A stretch of DNA of 64,000 nt from Protopterus annectens (GCF_019279795.1 NC_056744.1:1504852310-1504916309), one strand, 5' to 3'. Counted from the first letter of the stretch, positions 9,623 to 21,414 are shown. Notes: generated by a model not told the origin, from the sequence alone. A program made the numbers and translations.

Positions 9623-9801
9623 TGGAGAGATGAAAGGGTCGTAATGGAGAGATGAAAAATCAGCAAGCAAAGGAGAGTAGTACTGCTAAAACTGAATTAA
9701 TCCTCAAGTCTTGATGATTATCTTCACAAGGTGGACCCTGTTATTCACAAATCTCACCAAGGTGACACTGATATATAGACTGCATTTATATAGCAGATGT
9801 C

Positions 9802-10185
9802 ATGGACAGAAGTAAGACAAAAGCAAAAAAAGATAGCTGGGTGCACAAGATCCAGGATAAAAAGTGCCCAATCCTGGTAGGTGCACTGGTGCCAGGACTG
9901 GAAAAAATGACAGTGTACAATCCTCAAGATACGGAAACATTCTTACAATGGGGTCAGGCCCAGGCCCCTGTTGTAGAAGGAAGTAGCAATCCACAAAAAT
10001 CACAAAAAATGATAGGCCAAAGAAGAGCCATAAAGACAATAGAGGATAAGAAAGAAATTATGTATTGTTACTATTATGCAAAAAGCCCAGAATTTCCAGA
10101 TAGAGGAGATACAAAAAGATTAAGAGATAAATTAGAGGAAAGAAAAATACTTCCGCAGGAAAAAACTGTCAGAAGCTTCAAATGA
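9802..10185 (+). pseudogene. RLE-type LINE N-terminal segment
   Basis: Open frame of 127 aa, charged and lysine-rich. Near its end, EIMYCYYYAKSPEFPDRGDT followed by KRLRDKLEER resembles the 'cYY...RG...RM...W-ER' segment found upstream of RT in R2/R4-like LINEs. No zinc finger is visible. It is followed by a region of stops containing a partial duplication and then by the next segment at 11,049. It may once have been the start of one long ORF; no start signal is distinctive. Confidence 0.45.
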
Positions 10186-10299
10186 ATATTTGTGTTCATT
10201 AATACAACATATTTCTGAAATACTGTATATAGATTTATATAATAAACTTTGATCTATTTGGAAAAAGAACCATCTGAGCAAGTGCAAAAATGTAAATAA

Positions 10300-10985
10300 C
10301 AAAACCTAGATATTTTTGAAAGGTATAAAGAATAAATATGGACATGGAAAAGAAAGAGAGATTTGATATGGGAAAGAAATAAAGAGAGATTTGATATAGT
10401 GCAATATTTAAGCAAAGGGGAACGCCAAATTAATCAGTATACAGAAGGCAGTCCCAGAGATATTTGAAGAGAAATATAGGCAAAGGCATCTAGATATGTA
10501 GAAATTCACAATAAGGAAAATTATATTACAAAGATGGAATGTAGAAAAGATAATCAGTGAAGTAGAAGTTAAAAAAATAGAAGTTGAAATTATGGAGTGC
10601 CTGCAATGTGAAGGATTTAATGTATAAGGTCTAACACATATTACTTTTCAGCATGATGGAGTGAGTCCTTAATGTAAGGAGAATCAGAAAGACCACGAGA
10701 CATCTGAAGAAGAAATATGGACATGGAAAAGAAAAAGAGATTTAATATGGTGTAATGTTTATGCAAAGGAGAAATCAAAACTAACCAATACAAAAAGAAC
10801 AGCACCAATACAGGCAAAGGAATCCGGATATGGAAAACTTTACAATTCAAAAAATAAGAAGACAAAGAGGAAAAGTAGAAAAGGAAATTAGTATTGGACA
10901 AGTTAAAGAAATAGAAACTGAGGTTATAGAGCACCTGCAAAGTAAAGGATTCAGTATAGAAAATCTAATGCAGAAAGCACCACAA
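10300..10985 (+). repeat. Internal tandem duplication inside the RLE-type LINE
   Basis: Two diverged copies (about 10,330-10,640 and about 10,705-10,985) share the string aatatggacatggaaaagaa, then ...gagattt.atatggtg/tagtgcaat..., ...aggcaaagg.atc... and ...gca.tg..aaggattta/cagt...aa.tcta. Each encodes an EEIWTWKRKRDLIW-like segment. The copies are about 75% alike by eye. Confidence 0.6.
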
Positions 10986-11048
10986 CAGGATAGAGCAATG
11001 AATATCTAAATTAATTAGAAACTATTAGAACAGGAAGCAATTGGTCAG

Positions 11049-12112
11049 GTGCCATATCAAGATATTTTGCAGCCTTCCACAGAAAACCAGTATAAGCATT
11101 CACTTAAAGCTAGACAGCAAGGGAAGGAACAGGAAACTGTGGAATCTATGATGCAGTCAATGTTGAGGAGTGATAGGCCATTGAGTTCCCACATGACAGA
11201 GCAATGTATGGTACAGGATGAAATTGAGGAGAAGATGTCACAGGAAGATGCTATAGAATTTTCTATAGAATTCCTACAGGAAATGAAAAATAAGGCATGT
11301 GCCCTGAGCTTGGAAGAAAATGAGCTAAGAGAAGAGTTGTTAATAAAACCCCAAAAGTTAGAAGTCTAATAAAACAAAATGAACACAGTAATCAGCACTG
11401 TCCATAGAGATCCATGCAATATGACAGAAGTAAATGGAATATATTACTAAGCAGCTAAATTAATAACTGCTAAAGCTCTACCACAGGTACACAGGGTAGT
11501 GAGGGAAAGGAAGGGAAGAAATCGTATACCATTGTGGAAGTATCAAACAGAGGAAAATATAAAGCAATTAAGACAAGAAGTGTCACTGTTAGAAGACTAT
11601 AGAAGAGGGAATAGATCAACAAAATACTAAGAAAGATAGATCTGCTAAAAGCAATGCAGAATATTAGAACAGACCAGGATCTATCATGCACTATCACAAA
11701 TAATAAACTAAAAATGTCATCACAGGCAAACAAACGTAGGAGATATGCAGATACATATAAAGGAAAAGTACAAAACAAGCAATTTAATGATGACCCAAAA
11801 AAGTGTTATAGATAATTGGGAAGCAAGGTAAAATGAATTGAAAGACCACCAAAAAAGGAAGACGTAGATGCATTTTGGAGAAGTATCTATGAAGATCCTG
11901 TGGAACACAACAAAGATGCTAAATGGATAAAAAAAGTAAAAGAAATGGTAAGACGTTTAAAGGTACAGGATATGACATGGGATGAAATAACAGCCAGAGA
12001 GATTGAAACAAAGTTAAGAAAAGCCTTTAATTGAAAACCCCCAAGCCCAGATGCAGTACCTAACTTTTGATTAAAAGTATTAACATCTTTGCATGAAGAC
12101 TTAACCATGAGT
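11049..12112 (+). pseudogene. RLE-type LINE pre-RT and RT start
   Basis: 11,049-11,369 is an open, glutamate-rich frame. From about 11,455 the frames give AKALPQVHRVVRERKGRNRI, PLWKYQTEENIKQLRQEVSL, RRRYADTYKGKVQNKQFN, FYRQLG-like YRQLGSKV, then DVDAFWRSIYEDPVEHNKDA, KWIKKVKEMVRRL, EIETKLRKAFN and PPSPDAVPNF. The FWxxIxExPVxHNxxAxWI...PxPDxxxNF series is characteristic of the region joining pre-RT to RT fingers in this LINE group. Stops replace Trp in the NWK motif and elsewhere. The sequence ends abruptly at about 12,113. Confidence 0.6.
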
Positions 12113-12264
12113 AAGAGCTATTTATATGTGCACCCCGAACAGACACCAACCTGCCTAACAACAGGCATTTCACTGTTATTACAAATACTGGCTGTGTGTG
12201 TGTATGTTCATATATAATTACAAGTGGGCCTGGACTGCAGTGTGTTTCACTATAATTTGTTGGA

Positions 12265-12960
12265 ATGGCAGAAGGATTTCGTAGACCAGCTCCTCTTGTA
12301 TTTGATAATAATATTGCAGAGAATTGAAGAGTGTTTGAGCAATAGTACAATATTTTCATACAAGCAGCATTTTCTGATAAAGATGACCACGGAAAGGCAT
12401 TTATTCTGCTTAAGTTAGCTGGTTCAGAAGCCATAGAAAGAGTGCATTCATTTGTGTATGCACCTGCTGTCTTTGCAGGAGATGGGGACAACCATCATAT
12501 AGTGGTACCGGCTGAGTCAGGGGAAGACCCTGAGTGCTTAAAATGTAAATTTAGAGAAATGTGTAACCCCCAAACAAATATCACAATGGAAAGGCACTTA
12601 TTTTATAAAAGAGATCAAAAGCCTGGTGAAACTTTTGCAGCATATATAACTGATTTGAGAAACAAAGCTAAAACATGCAGATTTGGTGATTAAAGGGATG
12701 AGCTGATAAAAGGCAGACTTGTTTGTAGTATTAAAGATGATGCTGTGAGAAAGATTTTGCTTTGTGACAGTGATTTAGCTTTGAATAAGGCCATTGAAAT
12801 TTGTCAGATATACGAGTTTACAGAAAAGCCCACAAATATGCTTATAAATGAGAAATGCATGTTTCCAGTAACTTCTACAGTTAATGTTGTTAGTATGCAG
12901 CACATGGTTACAAAAAACAGGCCCAAGTACATGGCAGCAACTGTGACCCTGCAACATTCA
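12265..12960 (+). pseudogene. Ty3/gypsy gag remnant
   Basis: From an ATG at 12,265 one frame reads MAEGFRRPAPLVFDNNIAEN, then a stop where Trp is expected, RVFEQ, a stop where Gln is expected, YNIFIQAAFSDKDDHGKAFI, LLKLAGSEAIERVHSFVYAP, and ITMERHLFYKRDQKPGETFA followed by AYITDLRNKAKTCRFGD. After a TAA at 12,691 it continues as DELIKGRLVCSIKDDAVRKI and LALNKAIEICQIYE. This is the capsid-like Gag of vertebrate Ty3/gypsy elements (ERxxFxxRxQxxGExFxxYxxxLRxKAxxCxFG). No CCHC knuckle or 5' LTR is visible. Three nonsense changes make it dead. The integrase and LTR of probably the same element lie downstream. Confidence 0.8.
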
Positions 12961-12984
12961 CTGGGAAACCCTGTACTTTTCTAG

Positions 12985-13990
12985 CAAGTTCCAAAGTTCT
13001 CACAGTCTCAGTGCAAAATCCAGTCATTAATTTCATGTATTTCCACAGGGGAAAAGTACACTGGTCTGTTGTTTACAGAAAACTGACTTTTGTTAGCTCG
13101 TGTTTGCTTTACAGTAGTCACTGTGCGCTCTGTCAAGAATAATGTTATAAAGACACACAGTATAAGACTGTCACAGCATATCTGTGAAGCTGATTACATT
13201 TTGTTTGTGAGTTGAATGTTTTGAAATAATAATTTGCAGACAATACAGTACCATTTAAACTGACTGAATTTTTACTGAAGTTATTTCTCATAGGGAACTT
13301 TTTATAAGCCTATTTGTCTCAAAATCAAAGCGTTTATTATGTCAAATCAGGAAGGATGTTTACTGCTTCCAGAAAGAATATTTTCACACAATGAGGTGCA
13401 ATGTAGTTTGCTAAAGCAGTAGAAATGCAATTAAGGGCAAATTGAAACTCTTGAGAGGATATTCTAGCATCTTTAAAGCTGTGGGTGGCAAACTTGCTTT
13501 TAACTTTAAGAAAGGTTCAGGTTTGAAGGCTGTGTTAGAAAAAGATGATTTTACAATTTCCCCAAGTCACACAGATGCAACTGAGAACAATTTCATATAG
13601 CGTTTGTAACCCAGTATCACCACATTAATACAGAACCCTATTGTACATTTTTCAAGTGGGGTACATACAGCAGGCTCAGCATGAGTTATAGATATTCCAA
13701 AATGTGGTATACATGATTCTGTTAGTAGTAAAAGAATTTTTAAAATGTGAGTTGTAGTAAGTAGTTGGATATTAAGCATTATCTTATTATATTTTCACTG
13801 TATTTTCTAAACTATGTTTTTATTGATAAGTAACATTATTTATTTAAACATTGTTTAAACTACATATTGGTTGCTTTAATTTTCACGTCAGGCATTTTAA
13901 ACTGTAAAAAAATTCAGAGTTACTGTATCTGTACTGAAGTCTCCTTACTCAGTGGGTTGAAATAATTTAATACATTTGTGTTTTATAGTT
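12985..13990. other. Unassigned DNA between gag and TG tract
   Basis: No protein motif, terminal repeat or RNA gene was recognised. It may include diverged gypsy pol sequence, but no RT or RNase H motif could be read. Confidence 0.4.
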
Positions 13991-13994
13991 TTTG

Positions 13995-14191
<197 letters not shown>

Positions 14192-14199
14192 CGCACGCA

Positions 14200-15660
14200 C
14201 CTGCGTGTGTGTCTGGTTCATGACCCATGCCTTCACCACTATTGTGAAGCCCATGCCCTGGCCCAACAATGAAGGAGCCTCAATCCTCACCACTAACACC
14301 AGAGAGGGCATCTCATTTATGAGGAAAGGATAACAAATTCACACAGTAAAGTGCAATTTCCCTTAAGAGCACACAGAGAACACAGGCAGTTTGGGACTGG
14401 TCACTCCCTTGCTCCCCAGGTCCCCAAAATAAGACTCCACACTGGCAGAGCTATATGGTCTAGATCTCAGCCAGCTGGGCAAGCTAAACTCTCCAGCATT
14501 CTCTCTGGCCAACCAGTGCTTTGTGTCCTTGCCCAAGTAGCTGTCACACACACACTTTGAGATAAGAGCTTATACAACCACACAGACACATCTGGGAAAG
14601 GCTGGCACAGGTTCTCCAGCTGTGCCCCTTTAACCCAGACTATATGGTGGTACCACTTGCCACCACCCAGCTAATATTTATCAGCTACTCAAAGGCCCTT
14701 AAAAGGATATCCAATTATTACTGTGCAATATTATTATCCAATTGGTAGATGTGAATAAACAGTCAAAGCTTATTTGGAGTGACTTGGACAGTAAACTCAA
14801 TAAATATGCAATTTACTCTAGAGCTTAAATTATCTCTACACAAACCGGCCACAGTTAAAAGGTTTTATAATATTTAATAATAAATAATGAAAACCACAAG
14901 ACAATACTTTCTACTACACAGTCAGTGCTAGTCAAGAGTGCAGAGATCACACAGAAATACTTAAAATAACTCAGTAGTACAGTTCTGACATCACAGAAAA
15001 AACACTTAGTCTAAACTTTCTAATTTCTAGCTCTCTAAAAGAAAACACGTCAAAGAAACTTACATAAGAAAACAGGCAGAATGCTGTGAGTTTAATGATC
15101 CAGACAAAAATGCTTAATACCTTCTGATTTTCTCTGTTTAAATTGCTATTGCAGTTCTGATAAATATTACATCATCTTTTACACTTTCCTGGTGTTTCCA
15201 ACTATCAGAAACTGCATTTACATTATTTTACACTTAGAGCAATAAAGGACATTCTACATGTAAATTCTGGTCATTAACTTTAGCCTTAAAACAATAAGCA
15301 GGAAGCCTTCATCTAGCTGGACTGGAGCCGACTTTAGGTCAAAGGGTCACAACATGCTTTTACTGGTTCAGTAGAGAGCACTGTTGCCACATTTTTGTAA
15401 CAGCATTTTTTTCATTTAAGACAACAAGCCTGTGATTCACATTCATATTTACAAATGATAGAATTATGTATAAATTTCTATCTGGCTAGGCTGGCAACCT
15501 TCACCCATCTATACCAGTCTTCACAATTATGATCAAACATGTTTCATAAATGAACAGTTCAAGATACTTTGTATATTGCACACCAGACAGTACAGATTCC
15601 ATATATTATATTCACATCTATAACTACGGCTATATTTATATCTGCATCTTGATCTACATC
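14200..15660. other. Unassigned DNA, GC-richer at its start
   Basis: About 14,210-14,700 is clearly less AT-rich than its surroundings (many CC, CAGC and GGC words), but no coding motif or LTR boundary could be supported. The remainder is ordinary AT-rich sequence. Confidence 0.35.
15498..15549 (+). repeat. 50-bp sequence duplicated at 16,969
   Basis: The block beginning cacccatctataccagtctt and ending aaacatgtttcataaa is repeated in the same orientation at about 16,971-17,020 with about two mismatches. Confidence 0.8.
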
Positions 15661-15667
15661 CATAGCT

Positions 15668-15670
15668 ATC

Positions 15671-15720
<50 letters not shown>
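15668..15720. repeat. (TA)n microsatellite
   Basis: Alternating TA from about 15,671 to 15,719 with short interruptions at the left edge. Confidence 0.95.
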
Positions 15721-15721
<1 letters not shown>

Positions 15722-15940
15722 CTTTATCTTTACTACAGAGAATAGAGTTTGTGATTAAGGCAAAGCTATGAGTAACAAAACACGTTACATTCCCTGACCT
15801 AATAATACATGATTTTATACATATTTAATACCAACCACTCTCATATTCTATCTATCCAGTTTAGTTTAATTTTGGAAGATGGACTAGTTAAAAACATCCA
15901 AACTTTTCTAAATACAAACTGAAAATGAAAAACATACACA

Positions 15941-16073
15941 GATGCATTATAGAGTAGTACTAGGCTAAATGCCCTTAGGGGCCATTTTGACTCTAGCCAG
16001 TTGCCTCATGTGAGAATCAAACCCTGCACCGTGTGTCTATAAGGCAACCACCTTAACAATTATGCCAAATTAT
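15941..16073 (-). mobile_element. tRNA-derived SINE sharing the CR1 tail, copy 2
   Basis: On the minus strand: A box tggcataattgttaagg, B box gggtttgattctc, then ggctagagtcaaaatggccc and a tail gcatttagcctagtactact. It has the same layout as the copies at 41,400 and 61,879. The head is a pol III promoter derived from a tRNA; the tail matches the 3' end of the CR1 copies in this window. Confidence 0.8.
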
Positions 16074-16426
16074 ACATGCATCTCACACAATAAATACAAT
16101 AATAGCTTAGAAAGTCATAGGATCTAGTCAGGATCTTGTATTTATTAGGATTATTTTCAATAGGTATCCTTCTGACATCAAATGCATAAATGAAATCAAG
16201 AGCTAAATGAGGAACAGGATGTGTAGCTGTACAGAATCTTTCTGTTACATGGTGAGTGACCAAGTGGTTTATAAACAAAATATTTATGCAGCTGGTTTGC
16301 ATGCTTTTGGCAACACTGAATGATGTGTATGAATTAAATGTTGCAGACATGCAACCAAGCCATCTATATAGTTCAGTGTCATGGACATGTTGGAGGTTGA
16401 TCACAGATATCAGAACATAGTAACAA

Positions 16427-16630
16427 ATGCATGACAGTCAGTTATGCATCAAAAATCTCATTAGGCTAAACCCTCAACAGTTTGTTTATGCCAGAGAGAG
16501 ATCCTGCCTATTAAATGTAGTTAACTTATTTGAGATGGTCACAGAGACTTTTGACAGTGGTCATGAAGTTCACATAGTATACCTGAACCTAGCCAAAGCA
16601 TTTGACACCATACCCCATGCAGCATTGTAA
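16427..16630 (+). pseudogene. CR1 LINE RT fragment (CR1-D, part 1)
   Basis: Open frame of 67 aa: LNPQQFVYARERSCLLNVVN and VHIVYLNLAKAFDTIPHAAL. It matches residues 68-121 of the CR1-A RT segment (QFGFVKGRSCLLNLIDFFES ... AYLDLAKAFDTTPH), including motif A, but with N for the first catalytic D of LDLAKAFD. It breaks off at about 16,630. A later part of a CR1 ORF2 resumes at 17,425, with the left arm of an inverted repeat in between. Confidence 0.85.
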
Positions 16631-16707
16631 GAAAGTGGAATGTTTTAAATATAGATCCTTAATAAAGTTGTTTGCTAGCAGCAACCTCTTAATTAGATAC
16701 AGATCCC

Positions 16708-17240
16708 TTTAATGTGGAATTTAGATGACTTTACTTCTGCACAGATTTTACATTTGTACTGATATTGGTGGATTGTAATGACAGACGTTTGAGTGGCCTT
16801 TTATTGTTGAAATTTTCTGAAATTGGTAGTTTTGTCATTATTGGTTCATACATTGTGTTTCATTGCTTGCTAGAAGACTGTTCAAAACTACAAATTTAAA
16901 ACACATTCTAACAAGTGGTGCTGTATTCTACAAGGAATATAATTTAATACAATCAGGAAGGTTTTCTTTTCACCCATCTATACCAGTCTTCACAACTATG
17001 ATGAAACATGTTTCATAAAACATAGAGATTTAGAATGTAAAGAACGCATACATGTATGCATGGCCCTAAAAATGTGTAAGGAGCCTATAGTTTGAAAACA
17101 GCCCAGAGGTAAGCGTAGTCCTCCACTGGCCAGATGCAAAATGAATATGTGTTTTCATGCTCTTTCAATGAATGTGAGTTTCAAGGGCAGAGAAGTTTAC
17201 TGCTCATGCTGAGTCTGTTTTCATTGTGAGACTGTATTGT
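16708..17240 (+). repeat. Inverted repeat, left arm (partner 19,345-19,770)
   Basis: The arms pair from tttaatgtggaat at the outer end to cattgtgagactgta at the inner end. The left arm alone carries about 75 extra bp (about 16,962-17,042) that include the 50-bp block seen at 15,498. The repeat is of unknown family. Confidence 0.8.
16969..17020 (+). repeat. Second copy of the 50-bp block
   Basis: Direct repeat of 15,498-15,549. It lies inside the insertion that distinguishes the left inverted arm from the right one. Confidence 0.8.
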
Positions 17241-17424
17241 TCGGCAAATGGCTCAGTGTTTGCGCTATTTTATTTCAATTTCTGTAATCATTGTAGAAGT
17301 AAATAAGAAAACAGTATGCACGCTGACAATTTTGAACAGTGTTTATTGTAACTGAGGAGAAATAGCCAAGTAATGGAGCACTGGAGTGGCTGATGAGGGT
17401 GCTGCTGATGGACTGGCAGGGGGT

Positions 17425-17570
17425 TACAGACTAATCATTCAAGTAAAACAAAGCTCATCCCTGTCCATATTCAAATGCAACTTGGATCTAAGGATGGGTA
17501 ACAAAACATGTACTCCAGGATTGCCCCTCAAGACACTGTACAGAGGCAGTTCCTAAATGCTGTATCCCTT
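17425..17570 (+). pseudogene. CR1 LINE C-terminal fragment (CR1-D, part 2)
   Basis: The plus strand reads RLIIQVKQSSSLSIFKCNLD followed by LRMGNKTCTPGLPLKTLYRG. This aligns with the end of CR1-A ORF2 (RLPIHVKQSASLDLFKRNLD, DWMGERKFTPGIPSVALLDR). It is too short for the main reading-frame threshold but the match is unmistakable. The 3' tail with 8-bp repeats is not seen. It is probably the end of the copy whose RT piece is at 16,427. Confidence 0.75.
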
Positions 17571-17784
17571 CCATGGGTCCCCTCAGATTATCTATGGTAT
17601 AATCACAGATAGTCTCACTAGGGCTAATGTACAATTATCAGCCATGGGATAGGTAAGACCAGTCAGGAAATGTTAGCCAATTTCATTTTTGGTACTTGAA
17701 TTAAGCTTAAAATGTCCTCTAAGTGAACCTATGTTGTGGTAGCAAATGTTTTTTTTTTTAAAAATGCCCTTTTTAGCTCACTAA

Positions 17785-18680
17785 GTGCCACTCTCACCCC
17801 CACCCCCCCAGTATTTAACAGCCTCCAACTATTTTGCCTATTTTCCTTACAGAGATGAGATTTTCTCTGATGATGGTATCATTATAAAAGGCCCAAAAGT
17901 TGTTGTTCCAAAGTCCTTGCAACAAGAGTACATTAGTATTTTGCATTGTGGCCATGTAGGAGCACATTCTACCAAAAGAAGAGCAAGAGAACTAGTATTT
18001 TGGCCTATATGTCACAGGATATTGAGAGTACTTTAATCTTGTTCTGTATGTAATAGTACAAAGCCGCATCAACAGAAAAAAACACTTCAGCTAAACCAGA
18101 TTCCTGAACTACCTTGAGTGATAGTAACTACAGACATCTTCAAGTAGAATCGTCAACATTACTTGATGTTAGTAGACTCATTCAAATTGGTTTGTGATTG
18201 ACCTACGTCATAATGTACCATCCAGCACTGTCATTACTAAGATGAAATGTCATTTTGCAGTCCATGGTAGTCTGCACAAAGTTATTTCTGACAATGGTAC
18301 ACAATTTACAAGCCAACAGTTCAAAAGATTTGGTGAAGAGTGGGACTTTACACATGTTATGAGTAGCCCTAAGTATCAACAGTCAAATGGTTTGACAGAG
18401 CATGCAGTTCAAAGTACGAAACAATTACTAGAGAAGTCAAAACATGACAATAGTGATGTTTTCCTGAATCTCTTGAATCTCAGAAATGTTCCTCATGATA
18501 AACATCCTTGTTCACTTGCACAGAGACTTCTGTTGAGACAAGCCAGAACCACACTACCAATTAGTAGTCAATTATTGGTTCCATGTGTCAAGAACATCAA
18601 GTCAGTGAAAGTATACCTCTCAACCTGGAAACAACAAAAATCTGGACAAAGGCCCATGAAAAATAGGTACAAATCTGTAT
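17785..18680 (+). pseudogene. Ty3/gypsy integrase remnant
   Basis: The frame at 17,785-18,036 holds VVVPKSLQQEYISILHCGHV followed by GAHSTKRRARELVFWPICHR, the HHCC zinc domain (H-x-G-H-x-G...T...R), continued as CSVCNSTKPHQQKKTLQ. A broken core follows: VIVTTDIFK, then LMLVDSF. The frame at 18,194-18,685 carries VISDNGTQFTSQQFKRFGEE, HVMSSPKYQQSNGLTEHAVQ and TKQLLEKSK, i.e. the second catalytic Asp (SDNG) and the NGLTE Glu of the DDE core. The enzyme joins element DNA to the host genome. The GQ/SP-x-xxQSNG string is typical of vertebrate Ty3 elements. Stops and the loss of RT/RNase H upstream make it dead. Confidence 0.85.
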
Positions 18681-18689
18681 GCTGATTAA

Positions 18690-19340
18690 CATAAAATTTG
18701 CATACATCATTATGTAACTCCACCCACTTCAATAGAATTGTAGGGTACCAACTTCCAAGTGCAAACTGAACAACAGACAACCAAAATATGGCCTCAGCCC
18801 AGATTCTGTAATAAATTATTTTTTTCTTTTGAAATGTGTAGCAATGATGTTCACTGGGAAGGGAGAAAATGAAACACCTTAGGATTTTGTTTTTGGTGGC
18901 TTGCAGTATGTGGGTCTTGTGGTAAAATTAAGGCATTTAAAAACAGGGCATTTAATGGTAAGCATTTAAAAGTAGGTCATTTAATGGTAGGCAATATTCT
19001 AGTCTTAGTAAAAGAATATTACAGTTTGCTAGGACCTCCAAAAGTTATTCTCTATGGCCTACTGATCAGTGGCATAGCTTGAGTTTGTGCAGCCCAGGGC
19101 TGCCTGAGTTTTCTTCCCTTCCCCCCTCACAAAATCATGGTCGAATGGGGACCCACCCCATACACAACCCTGCCCCGCAGCCATTCCAATGTCCCATTAC
19201 TTGGCTGTTACGCCCCATTTACCATAAACACTAATGTGTGTACTGCTTTACTTATATGATGATTATTTGGATAAATTGGATTTCATTTAAAACTTTTATT
19301 TTATATTTTATAGAACAAACACCAATAGACATCTGTTAAA
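18690..19340. other. Unassigned DNA
   Basis: A C-rich patch at about 19,100-19,210 resembles the edge of an unidentified repeat. No coding motif was recognised. Confidence 0.4.
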
Positions 19341-19344
19341 TAAA

Positions 19345-19770
19345 GGCATACAGTCTCACAATGAAAATACACTTAGCATTAAAACTTCTCTGCTCTTGAA
19401 ACTCACATTCATTAAAACAGCATTAAAATCCACAGTCAAAGAAAATGCATCTGGCCAGTGGTGGATAAAGATTACCTTTGAGCCATGGGCTGTTTCCTAA
19501 TCATAGGCCCCTTGCACACGAAACATACATGTGTTCTTTGATACACTCTGCTGATTGTATTAAATTACATTTTTGTATAATGCAGCACACTTGTTATAGT
19601 GCATTTAAGTAAGCAATGAAACAAAATGCATTAACCAATAATGACAAAACTGCCCAAATCAGAAAATTTTCATCATAAAAGTCTACTCAAACATCTACAA
19701 TCCACCAGTATCAGTAAAAATGCACAATCTATTGAGAAGTAAAAGTCATCGAAATAATTCCACATTAAAG
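19345..19770 (-). repeat. Inverted repeat, right arm (partner 16,708-17,240)
   Basis: The reverse complement is collinear with the left arm apart from the 75-bp extra block and small indels. The two arms enclose the gypsy integrase and the CR1 C-terminal fragment. Confidence 0.8.
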
Positions 19771-20044
19771 AGATTTGCAAGATCTGTAACTAATAAAGAG
19801 GTTGCTGTTAGCAAACAACTTAATATTTCATTGTTTCCTCTACAAATAAAGTCCCTGTGGCCCTTGAGGAATAAATTGCCTATGTTACATTTAAAATGAT
19901 AAGGTAGTAATATTGCAATAGGGATAAATGGAAAACTGATAACAGATTCATAGTTACTAGGTATCTCTGCCAAAGAGGACATTCTTAGGACAGCAGCATC
20001 CACCAATTCTAACACCTTTAAAAGTACAACACAGTACAGTATCA

Positions 20045-20335
20045 GCAATCCATCCACATACTGTGGGTGTAGAACCTACAGCCTTGTGTATCAAGAGCAA
20101 GTATTCTATCCAATGTGCTACAAACACAAACAGAACTAGCCTACGCAGTGCTGCTTGTGTCAAATCAGTTTGTGTTGTTAGTACCACAACAGGTATTATA
20201 CTTGCTTTTGATGCAGAAGGTCTTGGGTTCTACTCCCACTGTGGGAGTAGAACCTACAGCCTTCTGCATCAAAAGTAAACATTCTACATGTTATGCTACT
20301 AACAATACAAGCAGACTCAGCATAAGCAGCGCTAA
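20045..20335. mobile_element. Cluster of three tRNA-like SINE heads, two of them in a palindrome
   Basis: Minus strand 20,150-20,046: GTAGCACATTGGATAGAATA followed by a B box GGTTCTACACCC. Plus strand 20,175-20,238: ...gcttttgatgcagaaggtct, then gggttctactccc. Minus strand 20,335-20,239: GTAGCATAACATGTAGAATG, then ggttctactccc. The last two meet at the symmetric centre cccactgtggg near 20,239. Box A and box B spacing fits a pol III promoter of tRNA origin. They are different from the CR1-tailed SINE family. Confidence 0.6.
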
Positions 20336-20735
20336 ACTTCTCTCCCCCTGAAGAACTATGCAGCACAAGAAATCTGGAAAAAGCCAACATTTATTGGGGG
20401 GGACAAAAGCACAAAACCAGGGACACATTTTAAACATTGATTGTATAATCTTAAAAAAGTTGCTAGAATAAAATGTTTTGTGTTACCATGCATTTCCTAA
20501 AGCTAGAAAGACTGAAACTTAAATGGCTATCATTATTTAGTGAATTCAGTTCAACTTCAGTTCTCACTGATTTGCCAGAAAAACACAAATTTTAAGAGGA
20601 ACAGACCAAAAGTATGAGCCAAACATTTTGTAAACTTTGGACAGTTGCAAAGTATAGTTAACTCCTTGAATCACAAGGGGTGGTGATGGTATGTTTGAGT
20701 CTGAGTAACTCCAACCAGCAGTTGTAACTAACTGG

Positions 20736-20848
<113 letters not shown>

Positions 20849-20849
20849 G

Positions 20850-21414
20850 CCAATAACAAAGAATGCTGTAGCTGTTAACCTTGTTCTAACAAGTGCCATT
20901 AAATAACAAGTTGGAGTTGGCTGTTAACTTAATGCAGGATTATGCAGCACAGTTTCAGTGCCATTAAAGTAAAATACACCACTTCTCAATATTTTGGGAA
21001 TTCTGATTTCTCCCCTAGCTGGCTTGCCATTGCTTCTAAGCACATTAAAACATGCCCTGTTAAAGTAAAATACAGCACATAGTTTGTTACCTGGGGGAGC
21101 CAAGCAGTAACTGCGGAATTCAAAAGCTGCTTTAAGCAGTTGGGGAACTGCATGCACACTATGGCCCAGAAACAAAGTTCAGTGAATCCCTCAATTCCAA
21201 CAGGCTGGTAGGCTGCTCATGGAGCTGATGTCATTGTGCATGCTTCTGCATGTGATGACGTCAGCTGAAAAATAAAAAAAATTTAAAAAACAGCCAGGAA
21301 ATTCGGAAATTAAGGGGTGCCACTCGGGAATCATGGCACCCAGTTATTTGGACCTCAAAACCAGTAAAAACCAAGAAATTCAGTACGGTTGAGAGGTATG
21401 AATGAAAGCCAATT
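20850..21414. other. Unassigned DNA with a possible DNA-transposon end
   Basis: No gene motif. The right part ends ggttgagaggtatgaa (about 21,388-21,403), which resembles the right terminal motif gattgagaggtatgg of the element at 59,481-59,788, so a related element may end here. Confidence 0.4.

Larger units (their letters stand above)
9790..12113 (+). mobile_element. RLE-type LINE remnant (R2/R4-like, tentative)
   Basis: Ordered plus-strand segments resemble the N-terminal and pre-RT regions of LINEs with a restriction-like endonuclease. They end at the NWK-PGPD-like motif at the start of RT. The RT palm, endonuclease and 3' end are missing. An internal duplication lies at 10,300-10,985. 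Clade assignment rests on remembered family patterns and is tentative. Confidence 0.55.

Noticed and set aside
9800-10039. Minus-strand frame with a hydrophobic run
   Set aside because: Antisense to the RLE-type LINE segment at 9802-10,185, which carries the recognisable motif.
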